Source: Haemonchus contortus
Lineage: Eukaryota > Nematoda > Chromadorea > Rhabditida > Trichostrongylidae
DNA length: 64,000 bases
Direction: 5' to 3'
Assembly: GCA_000469685.2 (NCBI GenBank)
Contig: LS997565.1
Coordinates: forward strand, 17,759,293 to 17,823,292
This document shows, in pieces, positions 41,037 to 53,000 of this stretch (position 1 is the first letter of the stretch; each line of letters begins with the position of its first letter). The position numbers and the translations under genes are program-made. The notes under the pieces were generated by a model. It was not told the DNA's origin, searched no databases, and saw only the letters and a list, made by a program, of their open reading frames with translations.

Positions 41037-43600
41037 TCAACAACGTTGGGTAATGTCCGCTTTCACTCGAGGAGAGGCTAATAACTATTTACTCTAGACA
41101 TATAACATAACATTAATTTGTACAATCCACGGGACCCCCAAATCATAAACTGGACAACTCACCAACTTACAATCGAACTTGTCCAACTGCCAGTCATCGT
41201 TAGCAGGCATTTTAGTGCTGGCGTGGCTGTTGGGAAATGGCACCAGGCGAGCGAATTTTTCGTTGTCAGAGCTGAACAAACATTTATGGTAAATATCAGT
41301 CAGATAAGCTGCTCTAGATACTTCAGGATTCCAGAATTCATTACAGGAACATTCTAAGAGCGATCCTTTGACGAGAAAAGAATTGAATAGGTCGTAGTAA
41401 GTTGACAACTTTGAATCAACTAGAAAGCATGTCAATGACAGCGCTCTAGGGTAAGGTCGTGTATACCTTCGAAAAAAGAATTTGTGAGAAGAACTATTTT
41501 TTAAAAAAGCCGACTGAGAAAGGATATCCTAGGACAGTCATGGTTACATTGCTGAAATTCTAGACCAGAGACATAAACTACGACGTGATACCCAACATGC
41601 AATGACGAACCTTTCAAAAACGAATGATCCGCAGTATTTAGAGACAGAGAGGGCAATTTGCTCAGCAACTTCACGCTCGCCCGCGTCTTCTAAAAGAACC
41701 AGGTCTAATGAAAAGCCACAAAAGCTAGATTCGTTAAATACAAACCCGAGATGGCCATTATTCAATAACCTGAACAGCTGAATTTCAAAAGAGGATCAAA
41801 ACAGCTCACCTAACTTGTCGACAGTACATGTACTGGTTCGTTTGACTGATAATGCAGCGGCGACACGATCTAACCGCTGTTTCTTAGCCTTCCGTCCACT
41901 CACGTATCCATAGGGAGTCCAATCAACAGGCGGACCTTTTACGTTCACAGAGACATTGTCATCACTACCACTTTTCGATTTTAACGAATTCCATCCAACT
42001 GCAATAAAACAGTTTACGGGTTGAACGGTGAAAATGTCTAGAATTCGCGCACCTTCAGGGTGAAAAGCCTTCGACTTTCAGAATTTTGCACTGGTATAAA
42101 AACTGAATTTCTACCTAAGAGTCATGTTCTGTCTCTTGAATAAGCATTACATTCTACAAACTACATAGTTCCTCATACATTTCACCCATGACCAGCCAGT
42201 GACATTAAAAGTCATGAAAAACCAGATGACTGAGACGCTAGATGCTGAGATGACTGTTTTTCAATACCCTGTGGCTCAATATGAAATTCAATGAATTTCA
42301 GAGCTCAAGAAAAAATAAATGCAGCAGACCCATCGCACTGCGTGACATAGGTAGATGGTCAGCCCCACATGGCGGTGATGGCAGCATTACGATGCGACCA
42401 TTATTTCTCCGCGAACACCTTCCACCCTTCCTTTAAGAGGAAGGCATGCAGGAAGTCACCCGAACATTAGGCTTCACCCTTTCAAAAAATGAGTCTGAGC
42501 ATGGAGTGTTTGAGCAACAGCAACGGAATTCCAAAACCCGTTTTTCGAAAAAGTTGGCCACTTCAAATTGGGTTCAGCCCACATAGTAAGCCGAAAAATC
42601 ATTGGATCACAAGACAGTTTCGAAAGCCGTAAAAGCTTTATGTTGACGCTGGTCAAAAACGAATGTAGACCTGTTACAAGTAATCATTTTGAAAAGCTCG
42701 AGAAAACATAAATTTAGTTCCAAGGAATCCTCAGTTACAAGAACTTGAATTTGAAGCCTTCGCGGGATGGCTTATTCGTCTTATACGTCTGTTATCCGTT
42801 TCTATGCTTGTTACTTCCACTAGCAGCAAATATTTTCTCTAAAAATGCGGAAAACATTGCATCCATCCTTTACCTCAATAAGGAGCAATGTGGATAGTTA
42901 CATCCAGAGATCCTTAATGGGTTTAACTTCTGCCTGAGACGAGAAGAACATGCTAGACTTCAAGAAAACGCTCCGAGAGAACTAGTTGCACCCTGCCTTT
43001 TGACCTTCTCATCTCCATTGAATACGCAGTCTCCATACAATTCGGGTTCGGTTAAAGTAGCTTCATGATAGACCTCATAATCAAGTGACGAGTTCGAACC
43101 ATTTTTGCTTCCAGATCAGAATAATATAGGAGAACATAATAGAAGTTGCGTTCTAATTTATTCCGATGAATTTCCGTTAATAATTTTCCCGTAAATAATG
43201 AGAGAAAGACATCTTTAATTACCTCGAATTTTCACAGCGCACACGTAGTTATGTTACCTAAATCGAATAACTTACATATTTGTGTTACTTAATTTATGTG
43301 GATCTTCTCCCAGGAATCCTTTACATGAGCTAAGGGCGAAAGAATAACCTAAATCTGTGTACAAAGCGGACATGCAAATGATAACAGGCCTATCATTGAA
43401 TGAACCCCGGTAATGAAAAGCTTTACAAAGAGTTAAAATAGTACCTTTTTATTTCAGGATAACTCAATGAATGGAGATTAGTCTATAAAGATGCCAATCT
43501 TACCATCAGCAGGGATCTTATCTCGAATTTTATCCCATTCGACACTGTCGTCAGAAAACGACAAAGGGCGCTTCAGTGGTGTTCTCATCTGGACTTCCAT
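41037..43600 (-). CDS. Orphan five-exon gene, 168 residues, probably nuclear
   Basis: Exons 43600-43504, 41998-41810, 41689-41611, 41271-41171 and 41077-41037. Donors are GTAAGA, GTGAGC, GTTCGT and GTAAGT; acceptors are TTGCAG, TTTTAG, TTCAG and TTATTAG. All phases close and the total is 507 nt including TGA. TTCTTTTTAG lies 6 bases before the ATG, as expected of a spliced-leader or 5' UTR acceptor. The protein begins MEVQMRTPLKRPLSFSDD, has a basic nuclear-localisation-like segment (SGRKAKKQRLDR, about residue 68), a helical GEREVAEQIALSVSKY block, and a polar C-terminus. TPLKRP and LSFSDDS look like proline-directed and acidic kinase sites. I do not recognise the family. Confidence 0.6.
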
Positions 43601-44002
43601 TATTTCTAAAAAGAAGTTTCGATGTTACGTTCATGAGTCTTTTACATCGAAGAAATAATGTTTTTGATGAAAATAATCTATATGCGAGCTAAACCTCTTT
43701 GGAGGATATTAATTGGAACGGTGTTGTTAGATGAACAACCAACTAAGTCAAAAACAATAATGCAACACAATTAATAACACGACATTACGAGAAATCTGGC
43801 AAAGTAAAGAATCATTGCACTTATCCACCACAGAGCTCATCATTTTTAAACTAAGCATGAGCTTAAACGAGTTTAGCCTGAAGAAATGCCGCGGGCTTAT
43901 AGGGCTATTGTCAACTGAAATTTCTGCCGCAGAGAGAACTGAGAAGCAGTCTCCTCTTGCGGACGCTTTCAGAGTAGACAGAAACGGAAAGTAGTAGGGC
44001 AC

Positions 44003-46363
44003 TGGCTGCTTTCATACTTCCACTTGCGCGCCGGCTCGCAGTTAGATAGACCGGCTCGCAGTTAGATAGACACGTCCGTACTTTTAAATGGGGTTGGAGC
44101 AGCTTTGCTTGATAAGAAGCGGGTACCGATCTATACCGCAGAGGGCTTTTTTTTTTGCGTTTTGAGCGTCGGTCGCCCGTCTTTTTTTGGTTTTTCTGGC
44201 TTTTCGTGTTTATATTCGTTTATTTTAATTCTATTCTCTTCGTGACATTGGTGTTTTCGACTTACAGTAGCGCTCTAATGCCTTCGGTGAAATGGTTCGT
44301 CAGTTGTAACTCTTTTCCTTGTGTATCGTTGTAGCACTGTCATTGGCGTCTGTGATATGCAATCCGTCTCCATGCTTTCATTGGTCGCAATGTTCATGCC
44401 TATGGTTTCTGTCTCATCTTATAAGCTTCCAGTATTTTTCTGTGGCATTATGGGTCATCATCTGTCTGCTTATGCAAATTTTCGAGGGAAACCATTCCTT
44501 GGTTAGCAAAATGAGTGAACATCTGCAACACATAGAATTCTGCTGTGTCTTCCCATGCCTGCCGAAAATACAATTGGACAGTAGGAAGGTGAGAATATGC
44601 GAATTGATGGTTCTACAAGCACCATGCGTACGTTTATTTGCTACCCTAACCAGTCTTGTTATATATTTTGAATATCAAGACAAAGGCTTAATACCACTCT
44701 TCCATCACTATTGGCTGGTATCTATGCTACTCACACACTGGTAACAACGGTGTCCTGTCTGGGCGAGCTGATTTCATACCGTTACTTGTGATATTTCGAA
44801 TTCTTGATCTGTTCTTTAGGTTCTTCGGTTTACAACAACCCGTTTTTGACTTTCTCGTTCGATATGCGTTTTTGGCTGTGGAACCGTTTTACCAGCTATT
44901 GAGACATCATTCTTCTGGAGAAACTTCTTCACCGTGATTTTTTTTTCATTTCTCGTCACTATGATTTCAACGATACTGCTGCAACCGTCGAAATCTTCGT
45001 TCTTCGACAAACATCCCAGTTGCAGATCTATGACGCCGTTTCGAAATAGTCATCACACGAATGAAACACCTACTTAACTCCTTTCAAAAGCAATATACAG
45101 TAGAAATTCAGACGTAATCGATGTGAACAAGTGAATCTTTGCAAGCAAGTCTATCTTTCTATCTTGATGATGTTTGTACTTATTTCTTCAGGCCTTTAGT
45201 CACAGCTATATTGCTGTCTTTATCGTAAAGTAGTTCTGCGCTAGCCAGTTATCATGAATTTCAGTACTTGTAGCTTTGAAGCCTTCATAGCGCGCATTAC
45301 TGAATCGTTTTTGTACACATGTCGTGTTCTTAACAACCAATGCTTTTCACTGTGTGACTGCAGTGGACTCCTCGCTTCCAAATTTAAAAGGTGCGGGCTG
45401 ATTAACCCCTTATAGGCGTTCCGCGACAATAACACTCATAGCGGTCTCTACGAGCTAAGCAATGATTAACAAGCGGAAAGGGACACAGGAAATAGATAAA
45501 CAAACAAGTAGCAAGTAGTGGTAAACAACGCTCTTTTGAGCTTCTAGTTGCAGCGGACGAAGTTCACTCTGAGACATCCTATCAACTGTCGCTCTACTCA
45601 TTGTGAGCCAGCTTTCCGTTGGCAGTATCATATGATTGCAGTGGATTCTCTAGTCTTCCTTCCGAAATCACGGTATTAAGCCTTTGTCTTGATATTCAAA
45701 ATATATAACAAGACTGGTTAGGGTAGCAAATAAACGTACGCATGGTGCTTGTAGAACCATCAATTCGCATATTCTCACCTTCCTACTGTCCAATTGTATT
45801 TTCGGCAGGCATGGGAAGACCCAGCAGAATTCGATGTGTTGCAGATGTTCACTCATTCTGCTAACCAAGGAATGGTGTCCCTCGAAAATTTGCATAAGCA
45901 GACAGATGATGACCCATAATGCCACAGAAAAATACTGGAAGCTTATAAGATGAGACAGAAACCATAGGCATGAACATTGCGACCAATGAAAGCATGGAGA
46001 CGGATTGCATGTGACAGACGCCAATGACAGTACTACAACGATCCACAAGGAAAAGAGTTACAACTGACGAACCATTTCACCGAAGGCATTAGAGCGCTAC
46101 TGTAAGTCGAAAACACCAATGTCACGAAGAGAATAGAATTAAAATAAACGAATATAAACACGAAAAGCCAGAAAAACCAAAAAAAGACGGGCGACCGACG
46201 CTCAAAACGCAAAAAAACAGCCCTCTGCGGTATCGATCGGTACCCGCTTCTTATCAAGCAAAGCTGCTCCAACCCCATTTAAAAGTACGGACGTGTCTAT
46301 CTAACTGCGAGCCGGTCTATCTAACTGCGAGCCGGCGCGCAAGTAGAAGTGTGAAAGCAGCCA
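44003..46363. mobile_element. Large foldback element, 693-bp arms
   Basis: 44003-44695 and 45672-46363 are inverted copies with few differences, ending TGGCTGCTTTCA. Each arm begins with two direct copies of CCGGCTCGCAGTTAGATAGA. The 976-bp loop has no recognisable gene. Long ORFs in both arms match only because the arms are near-identical. No clear target duplication. Confidence 0.85.
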
Positions 46364-48542
46364 CTTGGCTCTTGCATAAATTAGTCGTCAAATAAAATGC
46401 ATTAGACGCAGCCCTGCTCCAAACTACGCATTTTATTCTACGACACAATGGCCCGTATGCACAACTCCCGGGGTAGGGGAGGGGGAGGAAGTGTTTGTTT
46501 TCGCCGTGGGTCAGATAAGTGACGCTGGAGCACAGTATTTCGCGCCTACACTACCGTTTGGCCAGTGTTAGAATGGTATCCGAAGTTCGTGTTTTTCGAT
46601 TAATCGAACCGGAATTTGGGAAGAAAGTAGATTTTTGCTTCAGGGAAGCTTTTCAACAAAGTGGAGGGGAGCTACAGCCTACGAAGGCTGACGGAAGTAG
46701 CAGATGTTACGATGTTCCACTAAATGCACTTGGAGGGTTGTGGAAACTTTTAATCGAGCATCCAGTTATCTCGCACCCAAGTACAAAGTGACTTTAGTTA
46801 GATGCGCAAATTAAATATCACCACGCTGCCCTCAGGTCTCAGGTAATTGTGTGAAAAAACAAATGAAGGGGACAAAAAGACAGTGAAGCGCCTAGAGAAA
46901 AAGCTTCGAATGAATAAAATTTGCACACCAGATAAACAATTGATATTGTGGTTTCTAGATGTTAGTCATTAAATAACACTCGGTTTGGAGTTTGGCTATT
47001 CTCATCTTTTACAGGGTTTTCAGATATTTGGGGCTGAAAGCAGCGTCATCAAAGAGGCCGCAAGAACCATATACCAATCCATTCAGGATTACTTATTCGA
47101 TACGTGCCACTTCTTCCACTCTTTAACCTTTACATTTCTGCGCCATCCTAATCTCGGGATGCTCATACCTCGAGAATCCTGCACATGCGCAACCTTCCTT
47201 TATGCACCCACCCCCAGCACCGCAACCCTCGGCTTCACCCCTCAAATTTATTCCTCGTCACTAGCGCTGATGTACATTTAACAGGTATACTTTCCTCCAA
47301 GTCGCCGCATCGAAGCATTTCAGTCCGTTGCAGCGTCTATTTCAAGCTTTACACGTGGTTCACACATGATTCTTGTTCGAAAACAACTTTCTTTGCTCTA
47401 AGCGCCGAGCTTTCTTACTATTGTTATCATAATACACCTTCAACACTTAATTTTTTATGCGCTCATGGAAGATGTGGACAACACAATGGACAACAAGTTT
47501 TCGCACCTAGGCGGGAAGTGGCCCTTCTGCGCGAAGGTTCGTAAACCGCTTCCCAAGGCAGGGCTCGTTAAAAAATTAAGAGCAAAGCGAGCAGAAGGTG
47601 CACGATTACAACTGCAATACCTGACAGCATTCATTTAGGATAAAAATTGAGAGCTATGAACAAAAGCGGAACATAAATAAATTAATATCACGCATAACAA
47701 GCGCCATGGCGCCACTCCACTCCCACGACGGGAATAGCAGGGTGAACAAAGAATAAAATGCAATACGATATGTAATAATATACAAAAACTACTCATTAGT
47801 TGCTCACAGAAATAATTCCGGTTTCTTTCTCAAATCACACCAGGATCGTGATGCAACATGCTCATGATAACTGGTGTAAATCTAGAAAGAAAACCTGCTT
47901 ATCTGAAGATTCGACTGCTTAATAGCAATGAATTCAGCAATATTAATAAATTTGTAGTTGGTTGCAGCAGTAGAATAAAATCAGAGCAATAGTTGACGAA
48001 TTCGGCAGCAGAAGTCAGAGGAATAAGCGCTAGGTCGAATAATGTAGTGAATAGCAGAGTTGCGGTCTACATGACCATCGGCGCCCCAGCTCTATTTTAG
48101 GGGTAGATTCCTCCCCCGGGGAGCCAATGGGGTCGGGCTTCTCTGAGCTCTCGCTAAGGTAAGGTCGCAGAGGCAAAACATCATGTGATTATCGAGGGCT
48201 GTCGATTCTTCATCTGTTTGTAGGAAAAAACATCGCTCCATTGTCACTATCTTGACCCAAAACCTACCATTTGAACGTTCGCGCCCTTCGCAAACATTTC
48301 CTTCCCCTCCCCTACCCCGGGAGTTGTGCATACGGGCCAATGCCTTTCACTGCGCGAAATAATTGTGTTAATGCTGTTTTCATTATTGTTTGGATCTCTC
48401 TTTTTATTACTCGGACTTGAGAATGAACTAGTCACTAATCCATAACATTTTCTATGAGAACTCATTTTCTCGTCGTTGTTTTTGTATCTATAAAACAAAT
48501 AAAGATTTTTCGACAGAAAAAATCACATTAGAGGGATTTTGG
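46364..48542. other. Stretch with an inverted repeat pair and no firm gene
   Basis: 46446-46530 and 48250-48345 are inverted relatives (TGGCCCGTATGCACAACTCC, then a GGGGTAGGGGAGGGG run), possibly the ends of a DNA element of about 1.9 kb. Inside, 46573-46791 (+) is open (MVSEVRVFRLIEPEFGKK) but unrecognised. Confidence 0.4.
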
Positions 48543-48671
48543 CGTCCCGTGAATGTGTGACACCTCGCGGGCTTCACCCGGGGCACCTTTCCTTTTCGTC
48601 GTATATGTGACGGGTATTTTGGAGGCGCTGCAGCGTGTGTTTGGGCTACTGTGTCACGCATTCACGGGACG
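48543..48671. mobile_element. 129-bp MITE
   Basis: Inverted ends CGTCCCGTGAATGTGTGACA and TGTCACGCATTCACGGGACG, one mismatch in 20. Confidence 0.75.
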
Positions 48672-49824
48672 ATTAAATCCGTCTTGTAAAAATCACAACA
48701 TCACTGGTTTTGGAACTTTCATTACCGCGCATCATGAGTAAATTCATTATACTTCGGTTGAAGTTCCTGCGATATGGGGGAAAATAGTTCAATTTACGTG
48801 TTTTTAATTGGATCTCCGCTTACTATGATACCAGAAAACTTCAACAGCAGCGTATTGTTCAATATTGGAACAGCTCTCCATTGTTGGGCATTAAACACCC
48901 TTCGGCTCACGATTTAGGCCATTCCACACGTTTCACGAAGGGGTCTAAATTATGGAGCAGGAAATACTCTTATACGCCTGAGAAGTAAGGATTCCAGGAA
49001 TCGGGGAGAGATTTTCACTCAACTGATAAGATGGAGATGTCATTGAGAATTCCCTCTGAAAATTCAGGAAGAGTGAAGTTTGCGCAGGAATCACCGCCAG
49101 AGGAAAGAAAATGTATACGAAAAATGGCAATGTGTGATATTTTGTGAGAAGTTCCTTATAGTTGGACCACAAGTAACTACTGTACATTTTCCTTGATTCG
49201 ATGAACTTTAACAGCAAAGAGCAAGTCGCCTTGGAAATCAAGAGTTTTGCATGAAGATGTGCAGAATCGCGACAACAAAACAATATGACCCTATTGAGAT
49301 TCATTCATTCGTGAACGACGAAAAACTGAAAGTGAACATTCGACGAAAAATGAACACTCCACCGAGATAGACCAAGCAACATAGATAAAAAATACAAAAA
49401 GAGCAGAAGCAAAGCAAAAAAGATATTCGAAATCCTGTCTAGGCTTTCGTTGTAGTTGCACATACTAACACGAATCACAGTTTACAAAGAGCGTAGCAAG
49501 CTTATGCAGTTCCTTACACCCCTGTCCCCTACTACATTTGGATGCGCCATATGTCTTGCGTCAAAAAAAGGTACCAAAAGATCGTGATGTCAAAATGAGG
49601 TTTCTGCAGATGAAGATGAATAATGTAGATAATTAATGACGAAAGAGACATACGCCCGTAGAAATGCTGCAATCAACAATGTATACTGATACGAAGTAGC
49701 AGGGTAAGCACAATAGTTAGTGATGTAATTGAAGAGACGAAAGATCATTGAGTAGAATATCAAAACATATTAGAAAGACCAATCTTCTAAAAAAAACAAG
49801 TAGGACCTCATGGTGTGGTGCACA
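48672..49824. other. Stretch without a gene
   Basis: A/T-rich, no exon or repeat family recognised. Confidence 0.35.
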
Positions 49825-50095
49825 TGAATCGAAATGGTCGCTCCGCAGCGAGAGATGCCGCGCGCGAAGGAATGTAGCAGAATCCAGCAGCAAGTAAGAA
49901 ATATGAGGATAAAAGAAGTAACAGTAAATTATGCCAAAAATAATGATCGCATATCGATTGAGCTGTGTGAAGAACGCCAGAACTGTAATGACGAGGCGAA
50001 TGGTCAGCAACTGCTGCGTGGGGCGAATAGACTACACAAAACCAATTCAACTTCCCGTCTCCCAAAACCACCAACCAATCTTCATTCAGCTCTGA
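49825..50095. repeat. Dispersed repeat, copy 2, abutting the ADAM stop
   Basis: Relative of 31112-31375. It ends within two bases of the ADAM stop codon (50097), so it forms the gene's 3' untranslated region. Confidence 0.7.
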
Positions 50096-50096
50096 T

Positions 50097-53000
50097 TCAA
50101 CGCTGCTCAAACTTGTCGGCAAGTTTGCGAACACCAACACTTGTGGCGGCTTCGTTTAAAACTTCAGGAGGTTTCACTGGCAATGGTGGACGAATGAGCG
50201 GTTCGTTAAGCGGCGGTTTCTGAAATCGAAAGATAAAATTGCACTGGGTCTCAACTACGTCAAACGTCACAGTACGGAGGACCGACGACAAGCAAACAAC
50301 ATAAGGTAGAAAAGCACAGAAAATAGCGGCACACATATGAGCCTCTATATGAATGGTTACTAACAATACCTGAAGCTTCGGTGGTGGAGGTGGTGGTGGC
50401 TGAATCGGCCGGTTTGTATCTTGCTTCATGGTCCCTGTCAAATCTTTGGGTGATGGAGACGTCGAAATTAAATCAGATGGGCTAAAAAGAGAAACCATGT
50501 GGAAAAACATATAAATTGTACAAAATCAGAAATGAACGAGTTTCACACAAAACCAACTGTTTTATACGTTACTGGTGTGGTTTCAGCGTTAGCATTTGAA
50601 ATGAAAATTCTTAAGAAAAAGCCCAGGCAGTACCTTTTGATTCTCATCTCTGCACCTCGTTCTGTATAGAGTGCTTGAACTACCGAGCTAGGCGGGCGAC
50701 TGGGCACTGTTGGAGGCGGCTCTTTGGGTCGAATTGAGCCCGTCGTTCTTGTGAAGTTAGGCTAAAAATACTGTACACTCAGAAAGTATAAAATTAAAAA
50801 AGAAGTAATGGAAGAGCGCATGAGAGTAAAAGTGGGAAGCAAAGCTCTGTCTAAGCGGCAGAAAGAGACTTCTCGGAATGAATGTAAAATGACCAGTTGA
50901 GTACCGCACATTAACGCATGCGTCACAACAAAGAAAAGAACACGTCAGACAGAGATGAACTTTTGCTTCGAGCTTAATCTGTGCTTCATCCCTTGAGAAT
51001 CTGGCTAGAGGCTGTGTTGGCTATGTGTAGAATCTGTCCACATTTCTTTTACCCTCCAACCAGTTACTTTTCCGCGTGTTGTAACCTTTCTGAACAGGGA
51101 TGTGAATTTTTGATCCTAGCCTGGCCCACTGTGTGCAGGTCCCTCCACTTCCGAAACTCGACCTTATTTCCACTACAACCTCAAACAACTTTTTCCTGCA
51201 TTCGCGTTGCTAAACAGATTTATGGATCTTTGATCTTAGCCCCTCCTTCCTTAGTGCGAACTTCGCAAAGTTCGGACATTTGAACACATTTCCTATTCCT
51301 ATTATCCCCAACCACTTTTTTCCGCGGCCTGCGTTGAAGTGGAAGCTGCTTCTAAAAAATAAGTATAACTCTATTCAAGTGGGGCCTCACTAAGTTAATG
51401 CATGCTCAGCACCACAAGGCATCGCGCACTCCTTTTCTTTTTATCTGACCTCCACGCCTCTGTTGAATCGAGTTACAGGCTTATGTGGGCTACCGCCTAT
51501 TGCAGGAACGCTCCGCCCATAGCCGGTGAACCTCCCTTATCTCATTCTGACGCTCCCCTCACCTTTGCTCATTTTTCACGGTGTCTGGAGTCTTAAAGAT
51601 CAAATTAGGAAGTTTTGCCTCAGCACTGCCCAACTCCGGGGCATGTCCCTCCCCTTGATCCGACCACCTCAGTTGTTTCTTCAAGTCATATGGAGTTTCG
51701 TGACAGACAGACGCGAGCGCGTTATATATGGTGTCCCTTATGCATATGCCTGCACCATTTGTCAGCGCGTCGTAACGGACAACATTTTTGAAGTATAGCG
51801 TACAGCGAGGTAAGCAATGGTCAATAACAAAACTCACTATAACAGAAATCGACACAGCCAGCAAGCTAGGAAATGCCGCAGAGTGAGAGAACCTGGGATA
51901 ATGCCACACACCTATCAGCTTTGAATACCTATATATACCCTTGAAGAGCCTTTTTCTTCTAGGCATGTTCAGAGGTTAGAGAGGGCACAACATAACATAC
52001 GTCCCAGGTCACCCTTTACACACCGCTCAAGCAAATGCAGCTGCGTTTCGATGCTTAGCCTTGCCATTCATCTAGCTCAACCATGAAGTTGAAACTTGGT
52101 ACAGATAAGTTACACCTACCAAAGAAGTTTTGGATAATGAACAAACCTTAATTAAGAGTGCCTGAGGCTTTGATGAGGGGGTGTGCCTGAGAAGCTGATC
52201 TGGACTTTGAGGCTGATACTGCGCCTGACCATTTACACTCATCAGTGGAATAGCTGGTATAAATGGCGATGGTCTTTCGTTAAATGAAAGCGTCACTCCT
52301 CCTCCTAGCCGTACTGCATTCAGGCTTTCCCTGGAAATCATTTTTCTGTATTTCAAGATTCACAATGACCGAATAAAAATGATCACTCAATCGGAAACAA
52401 GCACAGAATTCAACATAACCAGACATTGAGGCTCGTCTTTACGAGCACCATTAACTAAATCGAATTTGACTTGTAGTAATACCAGCGCAGTATTTGTAAG
52501 AACAGTTGAATAGAATCGAAGGGAGGTTCATTGCAAACGGTTTTTTGTTCAATGAAAATATGGTTAAGTCGCATATAACATTTTCTTGACGTATGTATGA
52601 ACCTCTTCAACAGCGCAATAGGCACACGCAGGAACAAGTAGCAACCCTAAGAATCTACAACACAACCAATGCAACAGCAGCTCCTAGTAGCAGCAATGAA
52701 GGTACACCAAAACATGACGGCGATACAACAAGCAGAGGCTGCTTTAAGAGTACGCCGGCCGCCGGCGACGCTAGCTACTTGCTGACAACATTGGCATGTG
52801 ATCTATCGGCATCCAGTGTTGTCAACGAGCAGCGGGCGATGCCGCCGGCCGGCATGCGCGCTCGAAAGGCATAGCGGTGGACTTTGAAAGCTGCTAGTAC
52901 AGGAGAAAATGACAACTATTTTCTCAAACAAATCCACTACCGGAAATCTTCACCTTGTAAGAGCGGAAACCTAAGTCCCAAATCTATTGCCGTTTATCAA

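Noticed and set aside
44319..44744. 141-codon ORF, nearly identical to a 126-codon ORF at 45668-46048
   Set aside because: The likeness is explained by the inverted arms; the text is cysteine- and phenylalanine-rich with no domain or splice support.
46985..47281. 98-codon plus-strand ORF after TTTACAG
   Set aside because: Only its first third looks protein-like; no donor or partner exon.
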